The position numbers and the translations under genes were made by a program. Of a stretch of DNA of 10,136 nt, positions 1 to 5,998 are shown in pieces; positions within the stretch are counted from its first letter, which is position 1; every line of letters begins with the position of its first letter. The stretch comes from Oscillospiraceae bacterium (GTDB taxonomy: Bacteria; Bacillota; Clostridia; Oscillospirales; Ruminococcaceae). Location: NCBI GenBank assembly GCA_004554485.1, contig SFLS01000034.1, forward strand, positions 1 to 10,136. The letters are read 5' to 3'. The notes beneath the pieces were generated by a model. It was given only the letters and a program-made list of their open reading frames with translations. It was not told the DNA's origin and searched no databases.

Positions 1-1
1 C

Positions 2-280
2 CCGGCCGCCGAGCGGGTGGGCAAACGGGTCCTGACCGCCCAGGGCGGAGATGTGACGGCGCAGTACCGCCGGGGCGCCGAGGAGACGCTGCGGCTTGGA
101 CGGCTGTACGGCTGCGAGGCTGCCCTGCTGAAGGAGCGCAGCCCCAGCTGCGGCAGCGGGGTCATCCACAATGGGCGCTTTGACAGTGGGCTGACCCCGG
201 GGGACGGCGTAACAGCCGCGCTGCTGCGGGCAAATGGGATCGCCGTGTACGGCGAAAGCGAGTGGCAGAAGCTGCTGTAA
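2..280 (+). CDS. DUF523 family protein (5' truncated)
   Basis: This is the C-terminal 92 residues of a DUF523 (YbbK-like) protein. The reading frame is open to the left edge, so the true start lies outside the window; the GTG at 17 is internal. The family hallmark is visible as a KERSPSCGSG motif followed by IHNGRFDSG and GDGVTAALLRANGI, the usual end of these roughly 140-160-residue cytoplasmic proteins. Conserved cysteines in the SPSCG loop are a family feature, but no biochemical function is established. The stop is followed within 30 bases by a hairpin terminator shared with the convergent HAD gene. The family call is confident; the function is unknown. Confidence 0.88.
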   Translation, partial: PAAERVGKRVLTAQGGDVTAQYRRGAEETLRLGRLYGCEAALLKERSPSCGSGVIHNGRFDSGLTPGDGVTAALLRANGIAVYGESEWQKLL

Positions 281-308
281 CGCTTTTGAGCGAAAAGGAG
301 CAAAACAG

Positions 309-344
309 AAAGCCGGGTCTGTCGTTGGCGACAGGCCCGGCTTT
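309..344. terminator. Bidirectional rho-independent terminator
   Basis: A near-perfect hairpin has the arms AAAGCCGGGTCTGTCG and CGACAGGCCCGGCTTT around a TTGG loop, with one G-T wobble. It sits between the convergent DUF523 gene (ends 280) and HAD gene (ends 363). Leftward transcripts run into a T-rich tail (TTTCTGTTTT on the minus strand). Rightward transcripts have only TTT after the stem, so termination should be stronger leftward. Confidence 0.85.
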
Positions 345-362
345 ATGCAAGGTTACAGTATT

Positions 363-1205
363 TTACGGTAAAAAACGTTCAATGGCACAGGCGACGCCGT
401 CCTCTTCATTGCTTCGCGTCACCCAGCGGGCCGCGGCCTGTGTTTCCGGGTAGGCATTGCCCATCGCCACGCCAATGCCGGCAGCCTGCAGCATGCCGAT
501 ATCGTTATCGGCATCCCCCAGCGCCATGACCTGCGCCATCGGGAGCGCCAGCATCCCGCAGAGTGCCTGCAGGGCGGCGCCCTTGCTGGCCTCCCGGTCG
601 GTCAGTTCCAGATTGGATTCCATAGTACTGACGGCGCGGACGGCATCGCCGAAGCGTTGGGACAGCCACGCTTTGATTGCGGCCTTTTGCTGCGGCAGCA
701 GGTAGGGCAGATTGATCTTCTCCAGGTGGGAGCCGGGGCGGTGCATCCGCTCCCACAGGCTGTCAACGATGCTTTCCTGGCTGGAAAAAAGCGCTTTCAG
801 ATGGAAAGGCGGCAGATGCAGGGCATCCCGGTTTTCCCAGTCGGCCCGGGAAAGGTACATCTTCTGGTCGGCATACAGCTGGATGGGAAAGCCGCCCATG
901 CCGGAGAGATGGGTCAGAAGCTCCTCCGCGATGGGCAGAGGCAGCGGCGCCGCCCGCAGGATATGGCCTTCCCGATCGGTGGTCATGCTGCCGTTGCAGG
1001 TGATGAAGTAGCGCAGAAATGGCAGCTCCAGCACCTGCGGCGCCACGGCGGAAATGCTGCGGCCGGTGGCCACTACGATCTCGACGCCGCGGGCGGCCGC
1101 CTGGGTGAGTGCTTCCCGGTTGGCTTCAGAGAGAGTTGTGTGGTCCTCCCGCAGCAGGGTACCGTCCAGATCGACAGCGATGAGTTTGATTTCGGGGGAT
1201 GTCAT
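363..1205 (-). CDS. Cof-type HAD-superfamily phosphatase
   Basis: A 280-residue hydrolase of the Cof/YidA group (HAD IIB), which typically dephosphorylates sugar phosphates, nucleotides or other small phosphoesters in the cytoplasm. Motif I is VDLDGT (nucleophile D12, acid/base D14), motif II lies in VATGRS, motif III is K208 in TDREASKG, and motif IV is GDADND (230-235). The cap domain fills the middle. The length fits the family. A longer in-frame extension up to 1352 is rejected because it translates the cloverleaf structure into an Arg/Ala-rich non-homologous peptide. The ATG at 1205 has an AAAGGA site (1215-1220) at good spacing and starts just before the DxD motif. It follows rluA on the same transcript, about 160 bases downstream. 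The natural substrate cannot be told from sequence. Confidence 0.93.
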   Translation of the reverse strand: MTSPEIKLIAVDLDGTLLREDHTTLSEANREALTQAAARGVEIVVATGRSISAVAPQVLELPFLRYFITCNGSMTTDREGHILRAAPLPLPIAEELLTHLSGMGGFPIQLYADQKMYLSRADWENRDALHLPPFHLKALFSSQESIVDSLWERMHRPGSHLEKINLPYLLPQQKAAIKAWLSQRFGDAVRAVSTMESNLELTDREASKGAALQALCGMLALPMAQVMALGDADNDIGMLQAAGIGVAMGNAYPETQAAARWVTRSNEEDGVACAIERFLP

Positions 1206-1245
1206 GTCGGTGGATCCTTTCGGAAAGTAAGATAAGGGGGGAGGC

Positions 1246-1320
1246 CCGCAGGGCGCTCCGGCTGCGCCGGAGCCTGCGAGCGCAGCTCGCAGCGGCCGCC
1301 GCAGGCGGCCGGCCCTGCGG
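1246..1320. repeat. Compact cloverleaf inverted-repeat structure A
   Basis: Every base of this 75-nt block is part of a stem or a triplet loop. A 9-bp closing stem (CCGCAGGGC 1246-1254 with GCCCTGCGG 1312-1320) encloses three abutting hairpins: 1255-1273, 1274-1292 and 1293-1311. Each has a perfect 8-bp stem and a 3-nt loop (TGC, GCA, GCA). No unpaired bases separate the arms. It lies in the rluA-HAD intergenic gap and should be transcribed leftward. There is no T-run on either side, so it is not a normal terminator. It could be a REP/MITE-like palindromic element or a structured RNA that processes or stabilises the message. Confidence 0.8.
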
Positions 1321-1367
1321 ACCGTGACCGGCGCGCGGCACAAAGCCGGCAAAGGGAAAACGGAGGG

Positions 1368-2354
1368 CTACGGCCTCCTTTTGGGCTTGCGGTAATGCTC
1401 GGTGATCTGCTCCACGGTGGTGGGCTGCACCGTCAGCAGCTCCTCTACAAATGGGGCAAGCACGGGCTGCCAGTCGATGGCCTTATGCTCCAGCAGGGCA
1501 GCCATATCCGGCGGCAGGGGAGCGGTAAGGCACAGCTGCTGCCCGGTAATGGGGTGAGTGAAGGCGACCCCGGCGCAGTGCAGCGCCTGCCGGGGGAAGC
1601 AGTCGGTGGGGCCTCCGTACAACTCGTCGCCCAGCAGCGGCCAGCCCTTTTCCGCCATATGCACCCGGATCTGGTGGGTGCGGCCGGTATGCAGGATAAA
1701 GCCGACCAGCGCGCAGCTGCCGTCCGCGGCGGCCGCCAGCACCCGGTATTCGGTCACGGCGCGTTCGCCGTCCGGGGAAACGATGCGCTTCATTTCCAGG
1801 GGGATCTCGCGCTCCAGCGGTAGGTCGATTAGCCCCTGGGTGGGGGCAGGAACGCCGCTGACGACGGCGACGTATCGCTTGGCGACGCCTTTCCACAGCT
1901 TGCCGGCAGCGATTTGATGGCGGGCGACGACCACGGCCCCGGTGGTATCCTTATCGATGCGGTTGACGGCCCGGAAGGTACCGGGTTCTCCCTCCTTTTC
2001 GCAGAGGGTCGTATAGACGCTGGCAAGGGTGCCGAAGATATGTCCGCCCGACTGGTGTACCGGCATCCCGGCGGGCTTGTTAAAGACGGCGACGTCGTCG
2101 TCCCAGTACAGGCGGGGAACGTCGGCCTCGCAGGGCGGCAGACGGCGGGGGGACTCCGGCAGGGTGATCTGCAGCAGATCGCCCTCCTGCAGCAGGTCGA
2201 TGGTGCGTGCGTGGATGCCGTTGCGCAGAATGCCCTCCGGCAGGTGCTTCAGAGAGATGATGACCTTGCGGCTGATGCCCTGGCGAAAGCGCAGGAAGTG
2301 CTGAATCTCGGTGCCGGCGTCCTCGGCAGTGATGGTATAGCGAAAGGTGGCCAT
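1368..2354 (-). CDS. RluA-family RNA pseudouridine synthase
   Basis: A 328-residue enzyme that isomerises uridine to pseudouridine in RNA, most likely rRNA. Residues 1-65 form an S4-like RNA-binding region. The catalytic domain shows VFNKPAGMPVH (90-100), the active-site loop NRIDKDTTG (131-139, catalytic D134) and the C-terminal GRTHQIRVHM and LLGDELYGG motifs that are typical of RluA/RluC/RluD. The usual HRLD is NRID here, a mild variation. The ATG at 2354 is chosen because AAGGAGG (2361-2367) lies six bases upstream. The gene is transcribed from a strong promoter near 2569-2597 through a long structured leader and is followed by the HAD gene. The exact target uridine cannot be assigned. 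Confidence 0.93.
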   Translation of the reverse strand: MATFRYTITAEDAGTEIQHFLRFRQGISRKVIISLKHLPEGILRNGIHARTIDLLQEGDLLQITLPESPRRLPPCEADVPRLYWDDDVAVFNKPAGMPVHQSGGHIFGTLASVYTTLCEKEGEPGTFRAVNRIDKDTTGAVVVARHQIAAGKLWKGVAKRYVAVVSGVPAPTQGLIDLPLEREIPLEMKRIVSPDGERAVTEYRVLAAAADGSCALVGFILHTGRTHQIRVHMAEKGWPLLGDELYGGPTDCFPRQALHCAGVAFTHPITGQQLCLTAPLPPDMAALLEHKAIDWQPVLAPFVEELLTVQPTTVEQITEHYRKPKRRP

Positions 2355-2397
2355 GCGGCGCCTCCTTCCCGAAAGTTTGCTGCGGCCGGGAGCCGCT

Positions 2398-2500
2398 GTG
2401 CCGCCCCGCGGCCGGCCCCACGCTTTGCGTGGGGCCGGCCTTTACGCGCCCCTGCACAGGGGCGCGCAGCGGCGCCGAAAGGCGCCGGGCGGGGCGGCAC
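2398..2500. repeat. Structured leader / cloverleaf inverted repeat B
   Basis: A perfect 12-bp closing stem (GTGCCGCCCCGC 2398-2409 with GCGGGGCGGCAC 2489-2500) encloses three perfect hairpins: a 14-bp stem with TTT loop (2410-2440), a 9-bp stem with GCAC loop (2445-2466) and a 7-bp stem closed by a GAAA loop (2470-2487). A further small hairpin, GCGGC/GCCGC, lies at 2382-2396. The block sits inside the predicted rluA 5' untranslated region, 44 bases upstream of the ATG. It shares the topology of the structure at 1246-1320 but not its sequence. It may be a cis-acting RNA or a palindromic repeat insertion; I recognise no known riboswitch. Confidence 0.75.
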
Positions 2501-2568
2501 GCCGGTATGCTGCGGGGCTTCTGGCGCCCTGCAGCCGCGGCAGCGCCCCCAGTATTCTACGATACCGA

Positions 2569-2597
2569 ATTATAGCACAGAATAAGCTTTTACACAA
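2569..2597 (-). promoter_or_regulatory. Sigma A-type promoter for rluA-HAD
   Basis: On the minus strand a TTGTGT -35 (2592-2597) is separated by 17 bases from a perfect TATAAT -10 (2569-2574) preceded by TGC, an extended -10. Transcription should start near 2562, which gives a leader of about 205 nt containing the cloverleaf structure. Confidence 0.75.
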
Positions 2598-2616
2598 TAC
2601 GGGCCGGAGGACAAGG

Positions 2617-2650
2617 AAAAGCTCCCGGCAGCGGATCAACTGACGGGAGC
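2617..2650 (-). terminator. Rho-independent terminator after the M15 peptidase gene
   Basis: On the minus strand GCTCCCG and CGGGAGC (2644-2650 and 2621-2627) pair, with a further inner CAG/CTG pairing, and the stem is followed by TTTTCCTT. It lies directly downstream of the peptidase stop at 2662 and ends that leftward transcript before the rluA promoter. Confidence 0.75.
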
Positions 2651-2661
2651 GGGAATGCGGG

Positions 2662-3573
2662 TCAGGCTACGCCGAGGTATTCCTCCAGGGTCAGGTCGTT
2701 TTCCATGATGTAGGTAGCGATTTCGACGCCGACATAGCGGAAGTGCCACGGCTCAAAAATGATGCCGGTGATGTCGCTCTTGCCCTTGGGATAGCGCAGG
2801 ATAAAGCCGTATTTGGCGCAGTTTTCCTTCATCCAGATCGCTTCGGGATCGTACTCGAAGGACTCTTCGATAGAGCTGTGGTGAGTGTAGTAATCACCGG
2901 AAAGAATATCCACTGCCAAACCGGTGTTGTGCTCGCTGGTTCCGGGAGGCGCCACGCGGGTGGCGGCAACTTCTTCCGCCTTTTCACGGGAATAGCCGTT
3001 CAGGCGCATCTGCTCCTGCACCTCGTTTTCCAGCAGCTGAGCGCTGCGGGCAAAGGTGCGGTAGCCGCTGATGACCTGCAGTGAATAGCCATCTGTCTTG
3101 GCGGCATCCAGGAAATCCTGCAGCGGTTCGGCAATGCGGGCGTCCACCGGCCATCCTACCGTCACGCGCTCCATATCCAGCTCCTCCGCAAGGGGATAGG
3201 CGGCGCTGACCAGAATAGTGCGCCAGTCATCGCTGCCGGGGTTGGAAAGAGAAGTGGAAGGCGTCGGGGGTTTCGGATCGTCAGGCTGCTGCGGATTGTC
3301 AGGCTGCTGCGGATTGTCAGGCTGCTGCACGTCGGGCTTGTCATCGGGGTCTTCCTGGCCGGGCAGCGGCTGCTCTTCCTGTTGGATGTCGCCCGGTTTG
3401 ACCTCCTGGGAGGTAGTAGGCGGGGCAGGCTGCTTGGTGCTGCTGCGGTGCTGGATAAAAGCGGTAACGCCCCAGACCAGCAGCCCCAGAACAAGCAGCA
3501 GAAGGATCACGCCTCGAACCCGTTTGAAGGCCCGACGGCGGCGTTTCTCTTTGGAATAATCGTATTGACTCAT
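2662..3573 (-). CDS. Membrane-anchored M15 D-Ala-D-Ala carboxypeptidase (VanY-like)
   Basis: A 303-residue zinc peptidase expected to trim the terminal D-alanine from peptidoglycan peptides outside the cell. Residues 1-20 are basic and 21-40 form one membrane segment (GVILLLLVLGLLVWGVTAF), so it is a type II anchored protein. Residues 41-115 are a Pro/Gln/Asp-rich linker with a three-copy QQPDNP-like repeat. The catalytic domain carries SEHNTGLAVD (213-222, zinc ligands H215 and D222) and EPWHFRYVG (catalytic E274, zinc ligand H277). The ATG at 3573 is supported by an AGGAGGG site at 3583-3589. It has its own extended -10 promoter and its own terminator. No vancomycin-resistance genes are adjacent, so a housekeeping cell-wall role is more likely than resistance. 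Confidence 0.93.
   Translation of the reverse strand: MSQYDYSKEKRRRRAFKRVRGVILLLLVLGLLVWGVTAFIQHRSSTKQPAPPTTSQEVKPGDIQQEEQPLPGQEDPDDKPDVQQPDNPQQPDNPQQPDDPKPPTPSTSLSNPGSDDWRTILVSAAYPLAEELDMERVTVGWPVDARIAEPLQDFLDAAKTDGYSLQVISGYRTFARSAQLLENEVQEQMRLNGYSREKAEEVAATRVAPPGTSEHNTGLAVDILSGDYYTHHSSIEESFEYDPEAIWMKENCAKYGFILRYPKGKSDITGIIFEPWHFRYVGVEIATYIMENDLTLEEYLGVA
3275..3328. repeat. Three 18-bp tandem repeats in the peptidase linker
   Basis: Three head-to-tail copies of GGATTGTCAGGCTGCTGC occupy 3275-3292, 3293-3310 and 3311-3328. The first copy differs by one base (C for T). They encode the QQPDNP-type repeats in the extracellular linker and keep the frame, so copy number can change the linker length without breaking the protein. 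Confidence 0.9.
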
Positions 3574-3620
3574 GATACAGGTCCCTCCTGGGGAAAAGGT
3601 TTCAGTATGTTATCAGTGCC

Positions 3621-3644
3621 ATTATAGCACGCTTTTGCTGCAGT
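3621..3644 (-). promoter_or_regulatory. Extended -10 promoter for the M15 peptidase gene
   Basis: On the minus strand TGC precedes a perfect TATAAT (3621-3626). The -35 region (TATTCA or nearby) is poor, as is common for extended -10 promoters. The predicted start near 3614 gives a leader of about 40 nt with the ribosome site at 3583-3589. Confidence 0.55.
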
Positions 3645-3685
3645 GAATACAGTAAAATGGAGCCACCTGTCCGCTGCGGCACATA

Positions 3686-4630
3686 TTACGGCTTTTTCAT
3701 CAGCAGGGCGCACCAGCCCTCCTGCTCTCTGGCGTCGGTGACGATCAGACCGGCGCTCTCCAGCGCGGCGATGACCTCCTCCCGCCGGGGGAGGATGACG
3801 CCGGAGGCGACCAGGCAGCCGCCGGAGCGCAGGTGGCTCATGATGGCAGGAGCGAGAGCAATGATGACGTCGGCGACAATGTTGGCCAGGATGAGATCAA
3901 ACCCGCCGCGGGTCGTCTCCTCCGGGAGCGGCTGATGGATCAGGTCGGCGGCGAGGGCGGTAAAGCGGTCAGGCCCGAAGCCGTTTTGGGCGGCATTTTC
4001 GGCGGCAGTGCGCACGGCAGTTTTGTCGATATCCACGCCTACGGCTTCTTTTGCCCCCAGCAGCAGGGCGGCAATGGAAAGGATGCCGCTGCCGGTTCCC
4101 ATATCCAGCACCCGGCAGCCGGCCGTGGGCAGCTGCTCCAGCAGCTCGCAGCACAGGCGGGTGGTGTGGTGGGTGCCGCTGCCAAAGGCCATGCCGGGGT
4201 CAAGCGTCATCACCAGCTCGTGTTCGGCGGGGATATAGTGCTCCCAGCTGGGACACACCACCAGCCGCTGCCCCAGATGGGTGGGATGGTAAAACCGCTT
4301 CCAGGCGTTGGCCCAGTCCTCCTCGGCCAGCGTCCGGTCGGTCTCCATGCGGTAGGGGATCTGTTCGGCTTTCAGCCGTTGGGTCAGAAAAGCGGCCGCT
4401 TCGGCGGGGTTCTCCTCAGGCGGCAGATAGAGGTGCAGCACCGCTTCGGTGCGGCTGCGCGCCAGCAGCTCCTCATCGATCAGGTCGATATGGGCGATTT
4501 CCGGAACCATCTCCAGCATATCGCTGTAATCTTCAATGTAGATGCCATAGGGGACGACCAGCTGCGCGATGGCTTCGGCCGTTTCGGCGTCCTTGGTGTT
4601 TACGGTTATTTTCAGGTCAGTCCAGTTCAT
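3686..4630 (-). CDS. prmA: Ribosomal protein L11 methyltransferase
   Basis: A 314-residue S-adenosylmethionine-dependent enzyme that methylates ribosomal protein L11. The family signature LDPGMAFGSGTHHTT occupies 143-157. The AdoMet-binding motif VLDMGTGSG (174-182) is followed by the acidic GVDID loop (198-202), and the active-site LANI motif is at 249-251. The N-terminal part (1-100) matches the substrate-recognition domain. The ATG at 4630 has a purine-rich AAAGGAA site just upstream and gives the usual family length. The frame stays open further upstream, but that extension translates divergent-gene DNA and is not real. In many Bacillota prmA is followed by rsmE; here the next gene is the M15 peptidase, with no clear terminator between them. 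Confidence 0.95.
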   Translation of the reverse strand: MNWTDLKITVNTKDAETAEAIAQLVVPYGIYIEDYSDMLEMVPEIAHIDLIDEELLARSRTEAVLHLYLPPEENPAEAAAFLTQRLKAEQIPYRMETDRTLAEEDWANAWKRFYHPTHLGQRLVVCPSWEHYIPAEHELVMTLDPGMAFGSGTHHTTRLCCELLEQLPTAGCRVLDMGTGSGILSIAALLLGAKEAVGVDIDKTAVRTAAENAAQNGFGPDRFTALAADLIHQPLPEETTRGGFDLILANIVADVIIALAPAIMSHLRSGGCLVASGVILPRREEVIAALESAGLIVTDAREQEGWCALLMKKP

Positions 4631-4691
4631 GGCGGTTCCTTTCTTCTTTGGCAGAGTGGCAGGGGGAAAAGAGCCCCCGTCATTACCGATT

Positions 4692-4720
4692 ATTATAATG
4701 GGGAATGCGAAAAATCTCAA
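4692..4720 (-). promoter_or_regulatory. Sigma A-type promoter for prmA
   Basis: On the minus strand a TTGAGA -35 (4715-4720) is followed after 17 bases by a perfect TATAAT -10 (4692-4697). The predicted start is near 4685, with a leader of about 55 nt. The leader contains a small GGGGG/CCCCC hairpin (4662-4678). Confidence 0.75.
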
Positions 4721-4739
4721 CCGTTTTTGCCTGCTTTTT

Positions 4740-4769
4740 GCATAGAGGCAGAATAGAAGGCCATACTGT
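4740..4769 (+). promoter_or_regulatory. Possible sporulation sigma E/G promoter for DUF2508-bofA
   Basis: GCATA (4740-4744) and CATACTGT (4762-4769) match the -35 and -10 patterns of the sigma E and sigma G group (-10 CATACnnT for sigma E). The gap is 17 bases, or 15 if GCATAGA is taken as the -35. The expected start near 4776 leaves a short leader ending in AAGGAGG (4786-4792). No good sigma A promoter is seen upstream of this pair. The match is by eye only. Confidence 0.42.
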
Positions 4770-4801
4770 CTGCATAAAGATGGAAAAGGAGGCATGAAAG
4801 C

Positions 4802-5041
4802 ATGACCGAGAAGAACCGGTACGGGGAACAGCAAACCAAAGGATCTTCGGATTCCCTGCAGGAGGAGCTGAGCCGGGTAAACCGGGAACTGCGCCGGGCG
4901 GAGGAGCTGTTCAACGCCGTAACGGATGACGCCCTCATCGAGACCTGTACCTACCGGATCCAGACGCTGATGACCTACCGGGCATACCTGCTGCGGACGG
5001 CACGGCAGGAGACGGAAGCCCAGGCGCCGGTTACGCTGTAA
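4802..5041 (+). CDS. DUF2508 family protein (YaaL-like)
   Basis: A 79-residue, charged, mostly helical cytoplasmic protein. After a polar N-terminus it reads SLQEELSRVNRELRRAEELFNAVTD, then DALIETCTYRIQTLMTYRAYLLRTARQE, the pattern of DUF2508 proteins such as B. subtilis YaaL. Function is unknown. The ATG at 4802 lies nine bases from AAGGAGG (4786-4792). An ATG at 4794 opens only a three-codon frame (ATG AAA GCA TGA) whose stop overlaps the real start. It precedes bofA by 43 bases on the same strand, matching the conserved yaaL-bofA neighbourhood in Bacillus, and the two probably form an operon. Confidence 0.87.
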   Translation: MTEKNRYGEQQTKGSSDSLQEELSRVNRELRRAEELFNAVTDDALIETCTYRIQTLMTYRAYLLRTARQETEAQAPVTL

Positions 5042-5084
5042 ATGCAAACAGCATTCAATAAAATGATGGAAAGGAACTGACACC

Positions 5085-5327
5085 ATGGAACCGCTGATGA
5101 TCGTTTTGCTGCTGGTTGTCGGACTGGCGCTGCTGGTGCGTTTTCGGCACGCGCTGCGGGGGTGGCTGCTTTCGGCCGCCGGGGGAGTAGGGGTGCTGTG
5201 CCTGCTGCAGCTTACCGCCGGCTTTACCGGGATCCGCTTGCCGGTGAACCTGTTTACCGTGCTGGTATGCGGGGTGCTGGGCTTGCCCGGAGCGGTCAGT
5301 CTGCTGGTATGCAACCTGTTTTGGTGA
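5085..5327 (+). CDS. bofA: BofA family protein (pro-sigma K processing inhibitor-like)
   Basis: An 80-residue, very hydrophobic protein with an N-terminal membrane segment (5-20), a second hydrophobic stretch (28-48) and a third (56-78). The C-terminal signature VNLFTVLVCGVLGLPGAV is typical of BofA. In B. subtilis BofA sits in the mother-cell outer forespore membrane with SpoIVFA and holds the SpoIVFB protease inactive, delaying pro-sigma K cleavage. The ATG at 5085 has an AAAGGA site about nine bases upstream. Its presence, with DUF2508 before it, points to a spore-forming ancestry; no spoIVF or sigK gene is in the window. The strong bidirectional terminator at 5349-5393 closes the unit. 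Confidence 0.88.
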   Translation: MEPLMIVLLLVVGLALLVRFRHALRGWLLSAAGGVGVLCLLQLTAGFTGIRLPVNLFTVLVCGVLGLPGAVSLLVCNLFW

Positions 5328-5348
5328 ACCGATCATGTGCCTACATAG

Positions 5349-5393
5349 CAAAATACCATCCGATGCCCGGTGCGGGCGGCGGATGGTATTTTG
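5349..5393. terminator. Bidirectional terminator between bofA and the DUF6514-like gene
   Basis: A perfect 14-bp stem (CAAAATACCATCCG with CGGATGGTATTTTG) carries an inner GCCC/GGGC pairing. A-rich and T-rich flanks (AAAA on the left arm, TTTTG on the right) make it work in both directions. It separates the convergent bofA (+) and DUF6514-like (-) genes. Confidence 0.85.
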
Positions 5394-5406
5394 TCTGTGG
5401 GGCGGG

Positions 5407-5667
5407 TTACAGGCTGTTGATATAGTCTTCTACCACCTCAGCAAAGTGGCAGGGCTCCAGCGAACCTTGCTGCATTAAGGCTGCCAGATCGGCCGCTGCC
5501 CGGGCGCTGTCAGTCACATCCGAGATAGACTGTTGCAGCTGCCAGCCGTGGTCGGGGGAAAATGTCTCACATAAAATGGCAAAGCAGCGGTAACGGCCCA
5601 GCTGCGGGTGGGTGAGATATTCCTCATAGGCACGGTAACGGATTTTCCCATTCTCTCGATCATACAC
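5407..5667 (-). CDS. DUF6514-like small protein (probable GTG start)
   Basis: An 86-residue protein ending in EPCHFAEVVEDYINSL, which resembles the C-terminal HF/HLxDVVEDF signature of clostridial DUF6514 proteins; function unknown. The central part, YRCFAILCE then SISDVTDSARAAADLAALMQQ, fits the same family layout. The frame is open up to an ATG at 5877, but that upstream part looks non-coding. The GTG at 5667 is chosen because AGGAGG (5680-5685) lies 12 bases upstream, slightly far but the only good site. An ATG four bases later is out of frame with the conserved C-terminus. The family call is from memory of the pattern and should be treated as moderate. Confidence 0.62.
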   Translation of the reverse strand: MYDRENGKIRYRAYEEYLTHPQLGRYRCFAILCETFSPDHGWQLQQSISDVTDSARAAADLAALMQQGSLEPCHFAEVVEDYINSL

Positions 5668-5729
5668 TATACCGGTGTTCCTCCTCTTAGATTTGCTTCC
5701 AGTCAGGCAAGAAGCATGCCGTCCAGTAA

Positions 5730-5738
5730 AGTGTAGCA
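5730..5738 (-). promoter_or_regulatory. Possible extended -10 promoter for the DUF6514-like gene
   Basis: On the minus strand TGC precedes TACACT (5730-5735), the same TGC-extended form as the rluA, peptidase and arcC promoters. No convincing -35 is present 16-18 bases upstream. The predicted leader to the GTG is about 55 nt. The stretch from 5740 to 5926 holds no gene or structure that I can support. Confidence 0.4.
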
Positions 5739-5926
5739 CAATTTGCGGAGAATGGGGCCACTTTTTCTGCCGCCGATTTAGAACACTGAATGACGAATGG
5801 AAGCGAATCATGTCGAAATGAACGTAAAGAGTGGTACGCAATGGCTGAAACAGGGACACTCGGGGGCTATAGTGCATAATTATTCAGGCTGCATTTCTCA
5901 TAAATTGGTATAAATTTCATGACAAG

Positions 5927-5975
5927 AAAATGCTCCGACCCACGCGTGCCCCGTTCAGGGCAGCGGGATCGGAGC
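5927..5975 (-). terminator. Rho-independent terminator of the SQNN-repeat gene
   Basis: On the minus strand GCTCCGA and TCGGAGC (5969-5975 and 5932-5938) pair, with an inner TGCCC/GGGCA stem, and the structure is followed by ATTTTCTT. It begins about 25 bases after the stop codon of the small repeat protein, supporting that gene as a real single-gene unit. Confidence 0.75.
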
Positions 5976-5998
5976 TTATGCAGAGAACGGCGCGGGAT

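Noticed and set aside
1206..1352. N-terminal extension of the HAD phosphatase
   Set aside because: It would translate the cloverleaf structure as protein, while the ATG at 1205 has a ribosome site and starts right before the catalytic DxD motif.
4631..5314. In-frame upstream extension of prmA to 542 residues
   Set aside because: The extension is antisense to DUF2508 and bofA, passes the prmA promoter and terminator-proximal DNA, and would more than double the N-terminal domain.
5740..5926. Hidden small gene in the gap between the two leftward small genes
   Set aside because: No frame in either direction combines a start, a ribosome site and plausible protein composition.
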